The notes under the pieces: model-generated
What the model was told of the DNA's origin: nothing
The model's input: only the letters and a program-made list of their open reading frames with translations
Database searches by the model: none
Virus record (IMG/VR): IMGVR_UViG_3300050821_010761
Coordinates: 1-64,000 of that record
DNA length: 64,000 bases
From: a virus
Reading direction: 5' to 3' (one strand)
In this document: positions 1 through 7,874 of the stretch, piece by piece
Layout: each line of letters opens with the position of its first letter
How positions within the stretch are numbered: position 1 is the stretch's first letter
Translations under genes and position numbers: made by a program

Positions 1-1
1 C

Positions 2-2245
2 GTAGCCCAACAGAGAGCCACTGCTACTCGATTAGAGGGAATGGGTCTTGGTGGAAATCTTTCAAAGCCAGCCCAAGAAGCTTACACAAAGTCTATCAAT
101 CAGACCAAAGTGGCGATGGACAAGTTCATTTCAGATCAAGCAAAAGGTCTAGAATATTCCGCTAAATTGATCAAGAAACAAGAAGATGGCTTAAGAAGTC
201 TAAGAGCCACACAGCAAAATATGACCAAAGATTCGAAAGAATATTTGGATGTACAAGAAAAAATCCAGAGAGCTGAAGCAAACATTTCTAGACAAAGAGA
301 ACAAGTAGCGGGCCGCTATAATGCTCTTAATCAGGGAATAGATGCCAGACAAGAAATGGATGCCACATTTCCAAAAAACAGATTCCAAAGGGTCATGGCT
401 AGTCCCTTCATGGGCGGCGGCATACGTGCTGGTGGATTTGCAGCAGGCTTGGCTGGAGTTGCGGAAACTGGAAGTAGATTTGCTGGATATAATCAAAGGC
501 TTGAGGAAGCTAGAGGATCAGCCATCCAAGGGACTGTTGGTCAAGATCTAGCTAGAGTTTATGGCGGTAAATCTGCGTTTGAGCAGATGTTTATGCAGGA
601 AAGAGGTGCAGCAGAAGGCTTATCTAAGCAGAAAGAAGACAGAAATAGAATCACCGACTACATAAAAGGTCTTGCTGGAGTTGCGCTTATAGGTGCAGGT
701 GCGGGATTGTCAACCACTGGAATCGGAGCTACCATAGGTGTTCCAATGATGGCGGGCGGCGTGGGAATGCTTGCTAATGATCGATCTCGTTTAGCTGTAA
801 CTGGAGGTGGTCAAGCATATGAACAAATGCTTGGTTCAGAAAGAGCGAAAGATTTTCGGACTAATTTGGAAAATTTAAAAAATCAAGATCCAAGAAAAAG
901 ACTTGCCTTAGAAGCATATGAGCAGAACTATAGAGGAGAACTCGATACACAGAGAACGCTAGGCTTGAGTGATCAAGAACTTCGTGGTGGCGGAGGATTC
1001 CAAGCGCGAGGTCATCAAGCGGGATTCATGAATGATCAGATGACTGGGATGGCACAAAGCATCGTCGGTGCTGGCGGATCGGCAAGGATGGGCGGTCAAG
1101 CACAATTTGGTCTTCAGATGCAACGTGCTGGGTTGACAAATGCCAGTGGAATACTTGGTTCTCTAAGTAATTCTATTCAATCTCCAGAATCCACAAAACA
1201 AGCCACGATTAGTATCATGGCAGAAGCGTTTCAGCGAGGATTAGATAGTACGACATTCGCTGAAGAAAATAGACGATTCACTCAGACTGTTGCTCAAGCT
1301 ATCGGAAGAAGCGGTGCTACCAATGTAGAAGATCAAGATAGAATTTCTAGGCTTATGGGCCAATTCCTTGGTGAAAGGACAAATCGTGGAGTTGAAGCCG
1401 CAGGAACTGCTTATGAAGCATTCCAGCAAAGAGGATCGCAGACTTCTGGTCGCCGTGGTGCTGTTAGAATGGCTGAAGCAATGAGCGATCCTAATTTGAG
1501 TAAGCTTGATACGCAAGAAATAAATGAACTCATGGCAGCTAGACCAGATCAATTAAATTCTACTAACCCAATGGTTATGGCATACGCTAAGAAAGCTGGA
1601 TTAAATCCAGATCAATTATTGGATAGTTTGCAGAGTGGAAGAAATCAATCGCGCTTCTTAGTTCCTGGTAGAAAAGCGAAGGCCGATGAATATTCGAAAA
1701 CTATAAATGATTATTTGCAAGTTAACGGCATGAGTTACGCTGAATTCGCCGAAAAGGCTAATCGTGGCGGCAATGAATTAACTGGTCAAGGCGCCCAAGG
1801 CGCTCAACAAGCTTTTGGTATGTTGCAAGGTTTGATCAGTATGGAAAATCCACAGGGTTATAACGAGAAAGACATTACTGCTCAGGCTGGCGAAGAAATC
1901 AATGCACGTAATCCTAATGCTCCTGCAGATCAAAAAGCTAGGGCGCAAGCTGAACTTGAAAGACGAGATAGGATGGGAGACCAAGTAGAAGCCGCAGGTG
2001 CTGCAGGTGAAGATCAAGCAAGAAAAGCTTTAAATGAATTGACACCCGATATAAGAAAAATGGCCGACGCTGCTAACTTATTCACTGATGCTATTACACA
2101 TGCTGCTACTACATTGCAAAGGCAATCACCAGGTCAATTGAATCAATTGCCTCAAGGTGGAGGGATGAATCTGGACGTTATGAGTCGTTTCAATACATCT
2201 ACTATTGATCCACAACAACCTCAAGGTGGAGTTCCTAAACAGTAA
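2..2245 (+). CDS. Tail tape-measure-like protein, 5' end outside window
   Basis: The reading frame is already open at base 2, so the first ATG (41) is probably internal and the gene starts upstream. What is visible is about 748 residues: a Gln/Lys/Glu-rich helical N-terminal part that looks coiled-coil, a Gly/Ala-rich hydrophobic stretch about 210-250 residues in that could cross a membrane, then a long helical Gln/Ala/Gly-rich tail. Large size, helical character with a hydrophobic patch, and position directly before hub and spike genes fit a tape measure or another long tail-lumen protein. It ends in TAATG, sharing one base with the next start, so the two are translationally coupled. No enzymatic domain was recognised. 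The assignment rests on position and composition, not on a conserved motif. Confidence 0.5.
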   Translation, partial: VAQQRATATRLEGMGLGGNLSKPAQEAYTKSINQTKVAMDKFISDQAKGLEYSAKLIKKQEDGLRSLRATQQNMTKDSKEYLDVQEKIQRAEANISRQREQVAGRYNALNQGIDARQEMDATFPKNRFQRVMASPFMGGGIRAGGFAAGLAGVAETGSRFAGYNQRLEEARGSAIQGTVGQDLARVYGGKSAFEQMFMQERGAAEGLSKQKEDRNRITDYIKGLAGVALIGAGAGLSTTGIGATIGVPMMAGGVGMLANDRSRLAVTGGGQAYEQMLGSERAKDFRTNLENLKNQDPRKRLALEAYEQNYRGELDTQRTLGLSDQELRGGGGFQARGHQAGFMNDQMTGMAQSIVGAGGSARMGGQAQFGLQMQRAGLTNASGILGSLSNSIQSPESTKQATISIMAEAFQRGLDSTTFAEENRRFTQTVAQAIGRSGATNVEDQDRISRLMGQFLGERTNRGVEAAGTAYEAFQQRGSQTSGRRGAVRMAEAMSDPNLSKLDTQEINELMAARPDQLNSTNPMVMAYAKKAGLNPDQLLDSLQSGRNQSRFLVPGRKAKADEYSKTINDYLQVNGMSYAEFAEKANRGGNELTGQGAQGAQQAFGMLQGLISMENPQGYNEKDITAQAGEEINARNPNAPADQKARAQAELERRDRMGDQVEAAGAAGEDQARKALNELTPDIRKMADAANLFTDAITHAATTLQRQSPGQLNQLPQGGGMNLDVMSRFNTSTIDPQQPQGGVPKQ

Positions 2246-4152
2246 TGGCTCAGACTAAAGCTTTCACCAAATTCATAGGTCCATTTGGATCAGATACTTC
2301 GGAGGGCAATCTAGTAAATGAATCTAGTCCTGCTTGGGTACTTACGTTTGTTAGATGGAACGTAAGAGATACTCTTAGGGCTATTCCTGAATCTGGAGTT
2401 TCCGCAGACTTGTTAGCAGTCAGACGACCGTTGGTTGTAGAAAATGACTGTATACAGGTTACTACCACTTCTAATAAATCTACACTTACTCCTTCTATGA
2501 CTGCAATTCTTAAAGAAACCGACGAAAATTATGCTACTGCCATTGCTCCAGGAGATTTTGTCTTTGTTAATATGCTCAATTGGGAATCTCATGCCAGGGC
2601 AGTTGTAGACATTGCAAGATCCAAAAATATTGGACCTATCAATAAGCAAAATCAAGGCTTCAAGGGCATATACAAAGTTCAAAGTGTTAGAAAGACAATC
2701 TCCGTAGACCAGGAAACGGGGATAAAACAGGTAGTGATAAGAGTTGACGGTTATGCATTTACTGAGTTTAACAATTCTATTTACTATAATCCTTATCTGC
2801 GAACCGATGTTCAGGGTACTCCAAAAGACGATCTTTTGTTTGCTTCAAATATTCATTTAGATTATAAACAATTGATGACTGGCGACAAGAAATTCTACAC
2901 TCAAGATCTCATAAAATTTTTGATACAATCTTTCATTGGTGTAGGCATTACTGATCAAGGCGGAACTTTTGCAGCTGGCTCACCAATAACCGCAAATACT
3001 CATTTTTACATTCCACAACAAGTTGGAATTTTTCTTGGATCTCCACAAGCTAAATCTGCAAAAGACGTATACAATTATTTATTTGGTATTCAGCATTATT
3101 CTACTTCACAGAATCAATCTTTGGCAATTGGTATGAATCCTTCCAATATTAATCCTACTGTGGATAATAGATTTTACAATACTAACATACCGTGTGAAGG
3201 CCAGTCTATAATTAAGGCTGAGTATTGGAATTGTCAGAATGCGTGGTCAATTTTAAATCAGTATACCAATGCTCCGCTTAATGAGATGTATACGTGTTTT
3301 AGGATAGCGCCCAATGGTTCTGTTATGCCAACCGTGGTATTGAGACAAATCCCTTTTACTACGGATTTTTTCAGTACTAGCACAGATCCCACTCAGCAAT
3401 CAACTAATGTGACCGTATTCTCTTCTCTGCCCAGATGGCAAATTAGTTCTGCTTTGATTACCGCATCTGATATAGGTAGGGACGAGGCCGCCAGAATTAA
3501 TTTCGTGCAGTTCTATGTTCAGCCAGGTGGCGATCCAACTAAAGCCGATGGATTTATTGCTCAACAAACCGCAGATAGAAATTATTCGTATGATATCAAT
3601 GACGTAATGAGAAGTGGCTTGAGACCACACGTCATTACTACCAATTTCGACGATCTAACCATTCTTAAAGATGAGAAAGTCGGTAGAAAATGGGCGCTTA
3701 TCATGGGCGACGCTCTGATCGGTGGGCATCTGAAAATGAACGGCACCATAGAGTGTATTGGTATAGCTCAACCCATTGCCGTGGGCGATAATTTACAATA
3801 CGATCAGATGGTATTTCATATTGAAGAAGTGACTCATAACTGTTCGATCAATCCTACAAACGGCGTGAAGAGTTTTAGAACGATATTGAAACTTAGCAAT
3901 GGCGTCTCTCTATCGACTACGAATACTGGTATAGCGTACCCAGAAATGGTCTACACGAATGCCTACAATGATCGTAAAAATGATTATAATAATATTGATC
4001 AAAACATGCCTGGAGTTTCTGAAGATCAAGACGTTTCCTATCGTCTAAATAATCCTTCTCCTACGGCAAATCAGGTTAAACGTCCAGATGCCCCTTTTGC
4101 TCAACCAGGTCAAATAATTAAGGTAAATACACCAGACGAATCAAATGAATAA
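2245..4152 (+). CDS. Baseplate hub-like protein
   Basis: A 635-residue protein of mostly beta character without signal peptide. The middle contains passages such as FVFVNMLNWESHARAVVDIA and GIYKVQSVRKTISV, and residues about 490-560 (MNGTIECIGIAQPIAVGDNL, FHIEEVTHNC) resemble the part of gpD/gp27-type hubs that defines the point of measurement for the spike. It follows the tape-measure-like gene with a one-base overlap and overlaps the spike gene by 8 bases, the usual tail order of tape measure, hub, spike. Known hubs form a trimeric ring that joins the tail tube to the spike. The C-terminal 70 residues are rich in Asn, Pro and Asp and probably disordered. Family assignment is by context and weak resemblance. 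Confidence 0.55.
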   Translation: MAQTKAFTKFIGPFGSDTSEGNLVNESSPAWVLTFVRWNVRDTLRAIPESGVSADLLAVRRPLVVENDCIQVTTTSNKSTLTPSMTAILKETDENYATAIAPGDFVFVNMLNWESHARAVVDIARSKNIGPINKQNQGFKGIYKVQSVRKTISVDQETGIKQVVIRVDGYAFTEFNNSIYYNPYLRTDVQGTPKDDLLFASNIHLDYKQLMTGDKKFYTQDLIKFLIQSFIGVGITDQGGTFAAGSPITANTHFYIPQQVGIFLGSPQAKSAKDVYNYLFGIQHYSTSQNQSLAIGMNPSNINPTVDNRFYNTNIPCEGQSIIKAEYWNCQNAWSILNQYTNAPLNEMYTCFRIAPNGSVMPTVVLRQIPFTTDFFSTSTDPTQQSTNVTVFSSLPRWQISSALITASDIGRDEAARINFVQFYVQPGGDPTKADGFIAQQTADRNYSYDINDVMRSGLRPHVITTNFDDLTILKDEKVGRKWALIMGDALIGGHLKMNGTIECIGIAQPIAVGDNLQYDQMVFHIEEVTHNCSINPTNGVKSFRTILKLSNGVSLSTTNTGIAYPEMVYTNAYNDRKNDYNNIDQNMPGVSEDQDVSYRLNNPSPTANQVKRPDAPFAQPGQIIKVNTPDESNE

Positions 4153-5212
4153 TTTTCTTGGCAATGGAACAGTATTACCTTCTGGGCTTCTTACGCATAA
4201 TCCTGCGGCAAGAATGGACGCTTTTAAGAAGACATTTCAAAACACCACGATGAAAGTGGGCGTAGTAGTTGCTACTTATCCAATTGATGATTCCAACAAT
4301 ATCAGTAAACTTTTTCAAGAATATGACATATTGGCATTCGAACAAAATGATAATAGCGGTGCTTCAGTAGGAATATACAAAAACTGCTATATGGCCTCTT
4401 CTCTTGGCGGCCTAGCAGATTGGTTCGAAATGAGCATCAGGAAGGTTGAAAAAATCACCACAAAAGGTCCTGTACCCCAATTGTCTGGCCAGAACGGATC
4501 TATAGTATTGTTGCTATGTTTGAATGGAGCGTCGGATACTGGAGTAATTGTCGGTGCTCTTGGTCATCCAGATAGACCAACTACTATCACTTCTGACGTT
4601 CCGCATTTAGAAGGCGAATACAACGGCGTTCATATAGTAGTAAATGCTGATGGTAGTACTAGTCTTACGTTCCAAGGTGCCACAGATAATAATGGCAATG
4701 TTGTAGATTCTACTCAGGGCAATACCGTAATGAGTATAGCCGCCGATGGATCCTACCAGGTTTCCCACAGCACCATAACACAAAACTTTAATCGAAACGG
4801 TAACGCCAGTTTGACGGCCACTAATGATATCTCCAACACCACACAGACTAACTTCAATGTAACTACACAGAAAGATGTCAATGTAAATGCTACAGGAAAT
4901 ATAAATACGCAGTCAAACAATTTAGTAATAAATGCATCTGGATCCGCAAACATCCAGGTACAAAAATGGATTTTGCAGTCTCAGTCTGATGTCAATTTGA
5001 CTGGTCAAACCGTTCAAGTATCAGCCGCCTCGATGGCTGGTATTAAAGCGCCTTCTATTGCAATGGATGGAGCAATATCAGTTGGTGGACCAAGTGGTAG
5101 TGGACAGCCGCTTTTACTAATGTCAGCAGTATTCATGGGGATAGGTAATTTAGGTCTTCCCGTCATTTCGCACGCTATCTCAGGATTTTCGGTCAACTCG
5201 CTCGCAACATAG
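4145..5212 (+). CDS. Baseplate central spike protein (gpV/gp5-type)
   Basis: A 355-residue protein with two clear parts. Residues about 30-160 look like an OB-fold (VGVVVATYPIDDS, GSIVLLLCLNG, GVIVGALGHPD), with the typical end of the domain leading into a beta-stranded neck. From about residue 165 to 310 there are repeating short strands rich in Asn, Thr, Ser and Val (for example NVTTQKDVNVNATGNINTQ), as expected for a trimeric beta-helix needle. The C terminus is Gly-rich and hydrophobic. In contractile tails this protein sits on the hub and pierces the outer membrane. The start overlaps the hub gene by 8 bases. No lysozyme domain is inserted, unlike T4 gp5. No obvious metal-binding PAAR or HxH tip motif is seen. 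Confidence 0.75.
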   Translation: MNNFLGNGTVLPSGLLTHNPAARMDAFKKTFQNTTMKVGVVVATYPIDDSNNISKLFQEYDILAFEQNDNSGASVGIYKNCYMASSLGGLADWFEMSIRKVEKITTKGPVPQLSGQNGSIVLLLCLNGASDTGVIVGALGHPDRPTTITSDVPHLEGEYNGVHIVVNADGSTSLTFQGATDNNGNVVDSTQGNTVMSIAADGSYQVSHSTITQNFNRNGNASLTATNDISNTTQTNFNVTTQKDVNVNATGNINTQSNNLVINASGSANIQVQKWILQSQSDVNLTGQTVQVSAASMAGIKAPSIAMDGAISVGGPSGSGQPLLLMSAVFMGIGNLGLPVISHAISGFSVNSLAT

Positions 5213-5220
5213 GAGGCGAC

Positions 5221-5757
5221 GTGGATTTTACACAAATGGCATTACAATTATGGCCCTGTTGGCTTATGGGTATAATCATGATTTATTTGACATGCGCATC
5301 AAAATATGGGTACATGATGCGTGTAAGTTTGAAAGGACTATTTACATTTGGTAAGTTTCTTGCTTGCATTACGTTATTTAGATTCTTGATGTTTAAATTT
5401 TTGATACCTCATGATATGATTGGACAGATTCAGCAATCGGCAAATTTTATCCCACTGGGTGCGGTTTTTGGGGTATTTTGGGAAGATGCATGCCACTCCC
5501 TACCGCTAGTTTTGGCGTCCCGCATGTTCAGAGATAAGAAGTGGTATAAATATTTGGCCACTCCTTTGCTAGCCATAGTAATGGCATCTTTTGCCTGTGG
5601 ACACATTTATCAAGGCTGGGGACCCGCAATGGCGATTTCTTTGTATATCCCCATGGGAATGAATTTAGGAAAGAAACATGGATTTGGAACAGTAATGCTG
5701 GGACACATTATGTATGACATGTCAACTTTAATAATGATTAAATATCTAATCGGATAG
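5221..5757 (+). CDS. CPBP-like intramembrane protease (CAAX protease/Abi family), GTG start
   Basis: A 178-residue polytopic membrane protein with about five or six hydrophobic segments. It carries an arrangement like the CPBP (CAAX protease and bacteriocin-processing) family: acidic pair E88-D89 in FWEDACH, then F124-x3-H128 (FACGH), then H162-x3-D166 (HIMYD), matching motifs EExxxR, FxxxH and HxxxN/D. The arginine of motif 1 is not present, so activity is uncertain. The GTG start at 5221 is chosen because a full AGGAGG lies at 5211-5216 and no ATG upstream fits. It sits between the spike gene and further tail genes, so it is expressed with the virion module. In bacteria the family processes prenylated proteins or bacteriocins and gives immunity. 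Its phage role is unknown; superinfection exclusion or host-membrane processing are guesses. Confidence 0.55.
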   Translation: MDFTQMALQLWPCWLMGIIMIYLTCASKYGYMMRVSLKGLFTFGKFLACITLFRFLMFKFLIPHDMIGQIQQSANFIPLGAVFGVFWEDACHSLPLVLASRMFRDKKWYKYLATPLLAIVMASFACGHIYQGWGPAMAISLYIPMGMNLGKKHGFGTVMLGHIMYDMSTLIMIKYLIG

Positions 5758-5759
5758 CA

Positions 5760-6035
5760 ATGGCAGACGAGAAAGAAGATCCCAAAAGTCCATATGGACA
5801 ATATACAACTGCCGATGTGGTCGAAGTTGAAGCTGGCCATTATTTTATACAGGTCGGCGGGGATATTTTTTCTTTTGATGGAAAGATGGCTTTTACCCGT
5901 GATAGAGTGGAAAAGCTATACGACAGTATCCATGGAGATTTGATGGCCATGAAAGAAAATGGGACCAATAAACAAAAAGAAGACGCGGAAAGTTGTTTAT
6001 TGCTTTTGCGTATTCATCCAATGCGAGTACACTAA
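5760..6035 (+). CDS. Small unassigned protein in tail operon
   Basis: A 91-residue acidic protein starting two bases after the stop of the CPBP-like gene and ending in TAATG, coupled to the next gene. Residues 20-50 (VEVEAGHYFIQVGGDIFSFD) read as a beta-hairpin-rich domain, followed by a charged helix. There are no transmembrane segments or signal peptide and no family was recognised. Tight spacing on both sides suggests a true gene translated with the tail cluster, perhaps a chaperone or minor virion part, but nothing in the sequence proves this. Confidence 0.6.
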   Translation: MADEKEDPKSPYGQYTTADVVEVEAGHYFIQVGGDIFSFDGKMAFTRDRVEKLYDSIHGDLMAMKENGTNKQKEDAESCLLLLRIHPMRVH

Positions 6036-7174
6036 TGATAGTTCAGGCCGACAGAATTTCTTTTTCATCTTATCAAGTACTTGCGCCTTCTCAAATCAAG
6101 AGCATTCAGCAAGCACAAGCTACTCTTACTGCGCAAATCGCTCAGTCTCAAGCATTGGATACGGCTAATGATAATTTATTCGCTCCAGTAAATACCCTAG
6201 TTACGCAATACCAGAATGAATTTAACTACATAGACGGCAATACCAGAACTACTATAACAGAGCAAAATATCACCGATGCTGCCAATAGAGTATTAAATAA
6301 CTTCTTTTTTCCAAATAATACTCAAAATTCTGTCGGTCCATTGGCACCCAATAATATATGGACGCAAACTATGCCGTTTGCTATGTGCGCTGGCATCGGT
6401 TTACCTTACTCTGGTACTTTTCCAACTCCTTCTTCCACTGGTGAAAATGAACTCATCACTGTTATTTTGGCTTACGTCTCCGATCCAGGATCTGGAGTTT
6501 TGGATCCAATTGTAAACAATTACATTGCAACTTTAAATAATGAATCTACCGCACTGGCTGCCAATACGGATACTAATAGTGGTAATCAAGCACAAAATAC
6601 TGCAGCTGCCAATAACATCAGTAATGTAATTTTACCTGCTCTCAATTCTTACATTTCTTCTCCAAACTTTACCGCTTTGCAGATTGCCGTGAATACTAGG
6701 AAAACTTTTATCACCACAAGAATATCGCAACTGGGCACAATTCTTGGCTCGATTACGCAGAATATATCCAATGGATCCATAACCGCCAGCAGTGGTCTGT
6801 ATGGTCAGAGATACGGATACATGAATTTGAGACTTAATGCTTTGAATGGTTCCTTGACAATTTTGGCAAATCTGCAAGCGGCGAATAATGCACAGAATTC
6901 TACTATTAGCAATATACAGGCCAATTCTACGACTTACTATGGCATACTACCAACAAGCGGTTTTCAATCAAGCGCTAACGGTACTGCGTCTGTCTCTTTG
7001 ATTAATGCTAGCTTCGTAAGTCCTGGCGATTCTGTATATGTCACAGCAGATAATCAGATAGAAATGCAACTTGCCGTGAAAGCTGTGGCGGGAAATTCCG
7101 TTACTTTGAGCAGTGCGGTACCATCAAAGTATACTACCGCTAGCAATGTCAGACTTTACAAAGATCTAACTTAA
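6035..7174 (+). CDS. Unassigned tail/baseplate structural protein
   Basis: The start is placed at ATG 6035, which overlaps the previous stop as TAATG; the longer in-frame ATG at 5993 would overlap the previous gene by 43 bases. The 379-residue product is rich in Asn, Thr, Ala, Ser and Gln. Residues 1-70 and 190-310 look helical (QAQATLTAQIAQSQALD; RISQLGTILGSI), and the last 60 residues form a beta-type domain (VSPGDSVYVTADNQI). It is the last plus-strand gene before an inverted repeat, lying between hub/spike and the gp25-like protein, which points to a baseplate or tail component. No family was recognised. Confidence 0.6.
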   Translation: MIVQADRISFSSYQVLAPSQIKSIQQAQATLTAQIAQSQALDTANDNLFAPVNTLVTQYQNEFNYIDGNTRTTITEQNITDAANRVLNNFFFPNNTQNSVGPLAPNNIWTQTMPFAMCAGIGLPYSGTFPTPSSTGENELITVILAYVSDPGSGVLDPIVNNYIATLNNESTALAANTDTNSGNQAQNTAAANNISNVILPALNSYISSPNFTALQIAVNTRKTFITTRISQLGTILGSITQNISNGSITASSGLYGQRYGYMNLRLNALNGSLTILANLQAANNAQNSTISNIQANSTTYYGILPTSGFQSSANGTASVSLINASFVSPGDSVYVTADNQIEMQLAVKAVAGNSVTLSSAVPSKYTTASNVRLYKDLT

Positions 7175-7180
7175 GCGATT

Positions 7181-7216
7181 TGTACCACTTTTCACGTCGC
7201 ATTCAAAAGTGGTACA
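7181..7216. terminator. Inverted repeat between convergent genes, likely bidirectional terminator
   Basis: TGTACCACTTTT (7181-7192) and its exact complement AAAAGTGGTACA (7205-7216) form a 12-bp perfect stem with a 12-base loop. It lies exactly between the stop of the plus-strand structural gene (7174) and the stop of the minus-strand lipoprotein gene (7217). The outer arms carry A/T runs so that either direction of transcription ends the stem in T-rich sequence only weakly. The placement is the main argument for a shared terminator. Confidence 0.6.
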
Positions 7217-7798
7217 TTAAGGATCGCAGCGATTAAACATTTCATCGAGATATTCTCTCTGATGATGTTCTATGCAGAATGTAGAAGGGATTCTTGGATA
7301 CATTATGCTTAAGGGACATCCATCTGCATATCTTCCAGGTAGAGCAGCGTAAAATGGCAGTTTACGAGTCCATCTGCTAATCCATGCTACCGTATCCTCT
7401 ATAGGGATCGACTCATACGGTGTTCCATCGGCATAATCATGTGGCCTATTGCACAAACAATGTGTAAGTTCGTGAAATAAGAGCATTTTTCTAGATGCCT
7501 TTGAATTTTCATTCCACCATCCAGTATCCAGATCGATTTCTCTGATGGATCTGCCCCAATTTCTGTAACACACACCTATGACTTGACCCGCTTTGATATT
7601 AGTAAAACCCACTGTGACTGGTTTTGTAAGTTTTATATCGTGCGATTGTGCAAGTTTTACATAATCGTAAACAATAGGTTTTGCTCTGCTGTCAATTCCA
7701 ATGTAATGTGGAGTGAACCTATCTTTCAGTTTTGGTACCTTGGATTCATTGCAACTGCATGAAAACAATACAAAAAGTAGCAAAAAAAGTCGTCCCAT
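7217..7798 (-). CDS. Putative zinc metalloprotease lipoprotein (HELTH motif)
   Basis: A 193-residue protein with a short positive start, a hydrophobic core and a lipobox-like LFSC ending at Cys14, so probably a lipid-anchored envelope protein. Residues 109-113 are HELTH, a HExxH zinc-peptidase motif inside a hydrophobic helix (MLLFHELTHCLC), and His120 follows as a possible third ligand, one residue off the metzincin spacing HExxHxxGxxH. The C-terminal third has several Cys and His residues. It stands alone on the minus strand between two tail operons, facing away from the baseplate gene and sharing its upstream region. Phages rarely carry secreted proteases; capture from a host is possible. 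The substrate is unknown. Confidence 0.6.
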   Translation of the reverse strand: MGRLFLLLFVLFSCSCNESKVPKLKDRFTPHYIGIDSRAKPIVYDYVKLAQSHDIKLTKPVTVGFTNIKAGQVIGVCYRNWGRSIREIDLDTGWWNENSKASRKMLLFHELTHCLCNRPHDYADGTPYESIPIEDTVAWISRWTRKLPFYAALPGRYADGCPLSIMYPRIPSTFCIEHHQREYLDEMFNRCDP

Positions 7799-7803
7799 AT
7801 AAG

Positions 7804-7849
7804 TGATATATCATATCTGCAAGGGCATGCCCTAACCCCACAATCTTAT
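7804..7849 (+). promoter_or_regulatory. Candidate phage regulatory element: TGATATATCA ... CAATCTTAT
   Basis: The 75-base divergent gap between the lipoprotein gene and the gp25-like gene holds palindrome TGATATATCA at 7804-7813, a second palindrome GGGCATGCCC at 7823-7832, and CAATCTTAT at 7841-7849, 34 bases before the ATG at 7875. The first and third elements recur upstream of 21703 and 25192. The repeated occurrence just ahead of virion genes suggests a promoter or operator read by a phage factor. No good sigma-70 promoter is seen here. Confidence 0.45.
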
Positions 7850-7874
7850 TATGATGAAAAGGGAGCGCGTTTAA

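Noticed and set aside
5993-6034. Longer start (ATG 5993) for the structural gene ending at 7174
   Set aside because: It would overlap the previous gene by 43 bases, while ATG 6035 makes the TAATG overlap used repeatedly in this cluster.
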